Shown here: piece by piece, positions 62,200 through 64,000 of the stretch
How the letters are laid out: every line of letters begins with the position of its first letter
Numbering within the stretch: position 1 is the stretch's first letter
Assembly (NCBI RefSeq): GCF_001885215.1
Contig: NZ_CP018091.1
Coordinates: forward strand, 1,364,001 to 1,428,000
Direction of reading: 5' to 3'
DNA length: 64,000 bases
From: Synechococcus sp. SynAce01
GTDB taxonomy: Bacteria > Cyanobacteriota > Cyanobacteriia > PCC-6307 > Cyanobiaceae
Translations under genes and position numbers: made by a program
Notes under the pieces: model-generated
The model's input: the letters and a program-made list of their open reading frames with translations, nothing else
Told to the model about the DNA's origin: nothing
The model's database searches: none

Positions 62200-62312
62200 T
62201 ATCCTCCTCAAGCCCAAGTGTAGATGACCAAGACTCAACGGATGGCCAAGAATATCTAGGGACTCCTAAAAAAGGAGCGTCTACCTACCTACCATGTAAC
62301 CTTCCAGAAAGG

Positions 62313-64000
62313 TTAGCTAGAAAATGGGACAGGCTTTGTTGATGTCCGAAAGGGAAAAGACTCCTCGCATTGAAGGAGCATAGTAAGAAGCCGCTTTGAG
62401 CAGGAAGACAAGTCCAACTCCACGGCTACAGAGGTGTCGTCAGATGCAAGATCAATATATTCGATCATAAGCGTATGAGACTGGATACTTTTTCTGCCCT
62501 TAATCCAGTCAAGCAGCCCATCCGCTACTTTTCTAGAAATGCATATCGCGCCATAGTCTTTAACAACTACCTCAAGCCAATTCGCGAAGCTATCGGCCAA
62601 AGGAGGAGGGCAGTGATAATAATGCTCAACCAAGAGCAGATCATGGATAAAAAACTTCACCTTCAAGCCCCGGCAGCGAAGATACTGATAATAATCCGCA
62701 TAATTAGACTGAAATTCAGGGCGTAGATCCATAGCAAAGAAAATATCGCCTGATGCGAAGTCTATAGGATCATCATTCAACCCCTCATTCTGCACATCAA
62801 GGAAAGTAGTAGTGAATTTACGAGCATATCTGTATGACTGATCCAATGTGGCGTAAACAGGTTCAATGCGCCAGCCGACAGGAGGATTTAACAACCACTC
62901 TCTCAATATGTACCTAACGTCTTGCGCAATCCCGGTAACTACTTGGTTGTTGATCAGGCCTGAGACATCTACGAGTAACTGCATTTGCGCCTGCGGTGGC
63001 GGGAATGTCAAGGCAATCGCTTGAGCAATCGACAATAAATCATCATCAGATGGCTCTTCGGAAGAAAGTGCCGCAATAGAGGGAATCAAGGTTTTAGGCA
63101 TGAATCGTCTAGTAGAATAAAAATGCTCAACTGCATTCATATAGCGCTCAGCACATCGTAAAGGATCATGCGTTGTACGTATTTCGTTCAAGGCATTAGT
63201 ACCAAGTTGTTGGCGCTTTTCGCAATCACGCCAAAGAGCCTCCAAAGCTTCAATAAGATCTTGGTCTGTAAAATCATCTGGCAACATCAAAACATTATCG
63301 TTGGCCAAGTCGGCCATGCTGCCATTGGCATTAACGATCGTGGGGTGGCCATAGTTCATGCAGTCAAGAACGGCTGCCGAAGTTTCACCACGCGTGAGTG
63401 ATCGCAACTGAATCGTCAAGTCTGCAGCAGCCAGATATAGACGATAAACCTCCTGCTCTAACCAGCCAGTGATGCAGACTCTTGAACCGCCGGGGTGGCG
63501 AGTGATGGATGAGAGAAGTTGTGATCCGTAGTCACCAGGTAAGCATTCACCGACAAACATTAAGCGACAACTACTTGCCTCCGCCAGATCAGAACTTTGC
63601 CATGCTTGCAACAAGCGGTGGTTGAGCTTTGTGGGTGCAATGATCCCGAAGGAGCAAACCACAAAATCAGTAGGAGACAATCCGAGCGCAATACGCGCTT
63701 CAGGCTTATCAAATTGCAATACGGGCGCACGCAGAAGTGGAATCACCGTCAAACTATGCTCGTCAAGCCCATACCACTTCTCGGCGAGTTTGAGCGCATG
63801 ATCTGAGTGAACAACTGTGCCCAAGCCATCTTCAATCACCTCCCTACTACAAGGATACTTCAATACTACTTCTGTAGCATCCTTGCATTGGGCTTTGTCA
63901 ACAAGGCCAAGGTATCCGTGAGAACGATAAATGCTTCGATTAAAGTAGCCAAAAGCATATCCATGCATATCTATATGATGAAGTATGCCAGAAAGAAAAA
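62313..64000 (-). CDS. large glycosyltransferase, truncated C-terminal domain, 5' end outside the window
   Basis: Open to the right edge. The visible part has a GT4 donor domain (FVVCSFGIIAPTKLNHRLLQAW, LRSLTRGETSAAVLDCMNYGHPTIV) and then the N-terminal half of a second GT domain (QMQLLVDVSGLINNQVVTGIAQDVRYIL up to CISRKVADGLLDW). That second domain stops at about residue 230, just where the donor half (usually FLMVGTIEPRKGH) should begin; the last 25 residues are unrelated. A frameshift or deletion near 62,400 is likely. AT-rich compared with the left side. Confidence 0.8.
   Translation of the reverse strand, partial: FLSGILHHIDMHGYAFGYFNRSIYRSHGYLGLVDKAQCKDATEVVLKYPCSREVIEDGLGTVVHSDHALKLAEKWYGLDEHSLTVIPLLRAPVLQFDKPEARIALGLSPTDFVVCSFGIIAPTKLNHRLLQAWQSSDLAEASSCRLMFVGECLPGDYGSQLLSSITRHPGGSRVCITGWLEQEVYRLYLAAADLTIQLRSLTRGETSAAVLDCMNYGHPTIVNANGSMADLANDNVLMLPDDFTDQDLIEALEALWRDCEKRQQLGTNALNEIRTTHDPLRCAERYMNAVEHFYSTRRFMPKTLIPSIAALSSEEPSDDDLLSIAQAIALTFPPPQAQMQLLVDVSGLINNQVVTGIAQDVRYILREWLLNPPVGWRIEPVYATLDQSYRYARKFTTTFLDVQNEGLNDDPIDFASGDIFFAMDLRPEFQSNYADYYQYLRCRGLKVKFFIHDLLLVEHYYHCPPPLADSFANWLEVVVKDYGAICISRKVADGLLDWIKGRKSIQSHTLMIEYIDLASDDTSVAVELDLSSCSKRLLTMLLQCEESFPFRTSTKPVPFSS

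Noticed and set aside
62262-62305. Short inverted repeats (CTCCT/AGGAG and TAACCTT/AAGGTTA) as terminators
   Set aside because: Stems of 5-7 bp without a following T-run on the relevant strand; possible but not supportable.

Overview
The window looks like a GC-rich unicellular picocyanobacterium of the Synechococcus/Cyanobium type. The clues are the urtABCDE urea transporter with an NtcA-type promoter, picocyanobacterial gene neighbours (mreBCD - sugar-binding lipoprotein - response regulator - lysS), a Ycf27/RpaB-like regulator, a group 2 sigma factor and a very compact layout with ATGA-type overlaps. There are no CRISPR arrays, insertion sequences or rRNA genes. One tRNA, tRNA-Gly(GCC), is present.

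Positions 1-17,000 are a small-nitrogen-compound region. It holds the start of a probable cyanase gene (cynS, cut by the left edge), urease structural genes ureABC, accessory genes ureD and ureEFG, the complete urea ABC transporter urtABCDE, and a formamidase pair fmdA/fmdB. Together these import urea and hydrolyse urea, formamide and probably cyanate to ammonia. urtA has a near-ideal NtcA-activated promoter. A block of about 4 kb (2,640-6,750) splits ureABC from ureD. It carries a PIN-domain toxin with a damaged antitoxin gene, an MFS/GPH transporter, and a TetR regulator divergent from an MDR oxidoreductase with twin palindromic operators between them. The urt/fmd genes look less GC-rich than the ure genes.

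Positions 17,000-56,000 are mostly core genes in short operons: a kinase-like protein-queC-pabB-pabC; a cysteine synthase-like gene divergent from an ergothioneine operon (egtB, egtD and two small lineage-restricted genes); ydcF; lysS, a response regulator, an orphan sugar-binding lipoprotein and mreDCB; ssb; dedA-ahcY; tsaE; a fructokinase-like gene; mutY fused to a Nudix domain; a serine hydrolase; a 2OG-Fe(II) oxygenase; a group 2 sigma factor; mgtE; glutathione peroxidase; a tandem fluoride-channel pair; gyrB; miaA; infC; a GntR regulator; cysE; secA; and a GNAT acetyltransferase.

From tRNA-Gly (56,011) to the right edge is a surface-polysaccharide island, increasingly AT-rich and full of decay. 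It holds a remnant of an O-antigen/polysaccharide ABC-transporter permease, an intact GDP-mannose dehydratase-family gene, a second gmd copy broken by indels and four in-frame stops, three glycosyltransferases, and a large glycosyltransferase whose second catalytic domain is cut short and whose start lies beyond the window.

Most notable observations: a CATTCC repeat read as a His tail in ureE and as an Ile-Pro repeat in ureF; the NtcA promoter of urtA; the TetR twin operator; an orphan PIN toxin with a decapitated antitoxin; a kinase-like protein lacking both conserved lysines; the egtBD operon with two small proteins of unknown biochemical role; and the decaying polysaccharide island. I did not find a clearly new multi-gene defence or mobile system.
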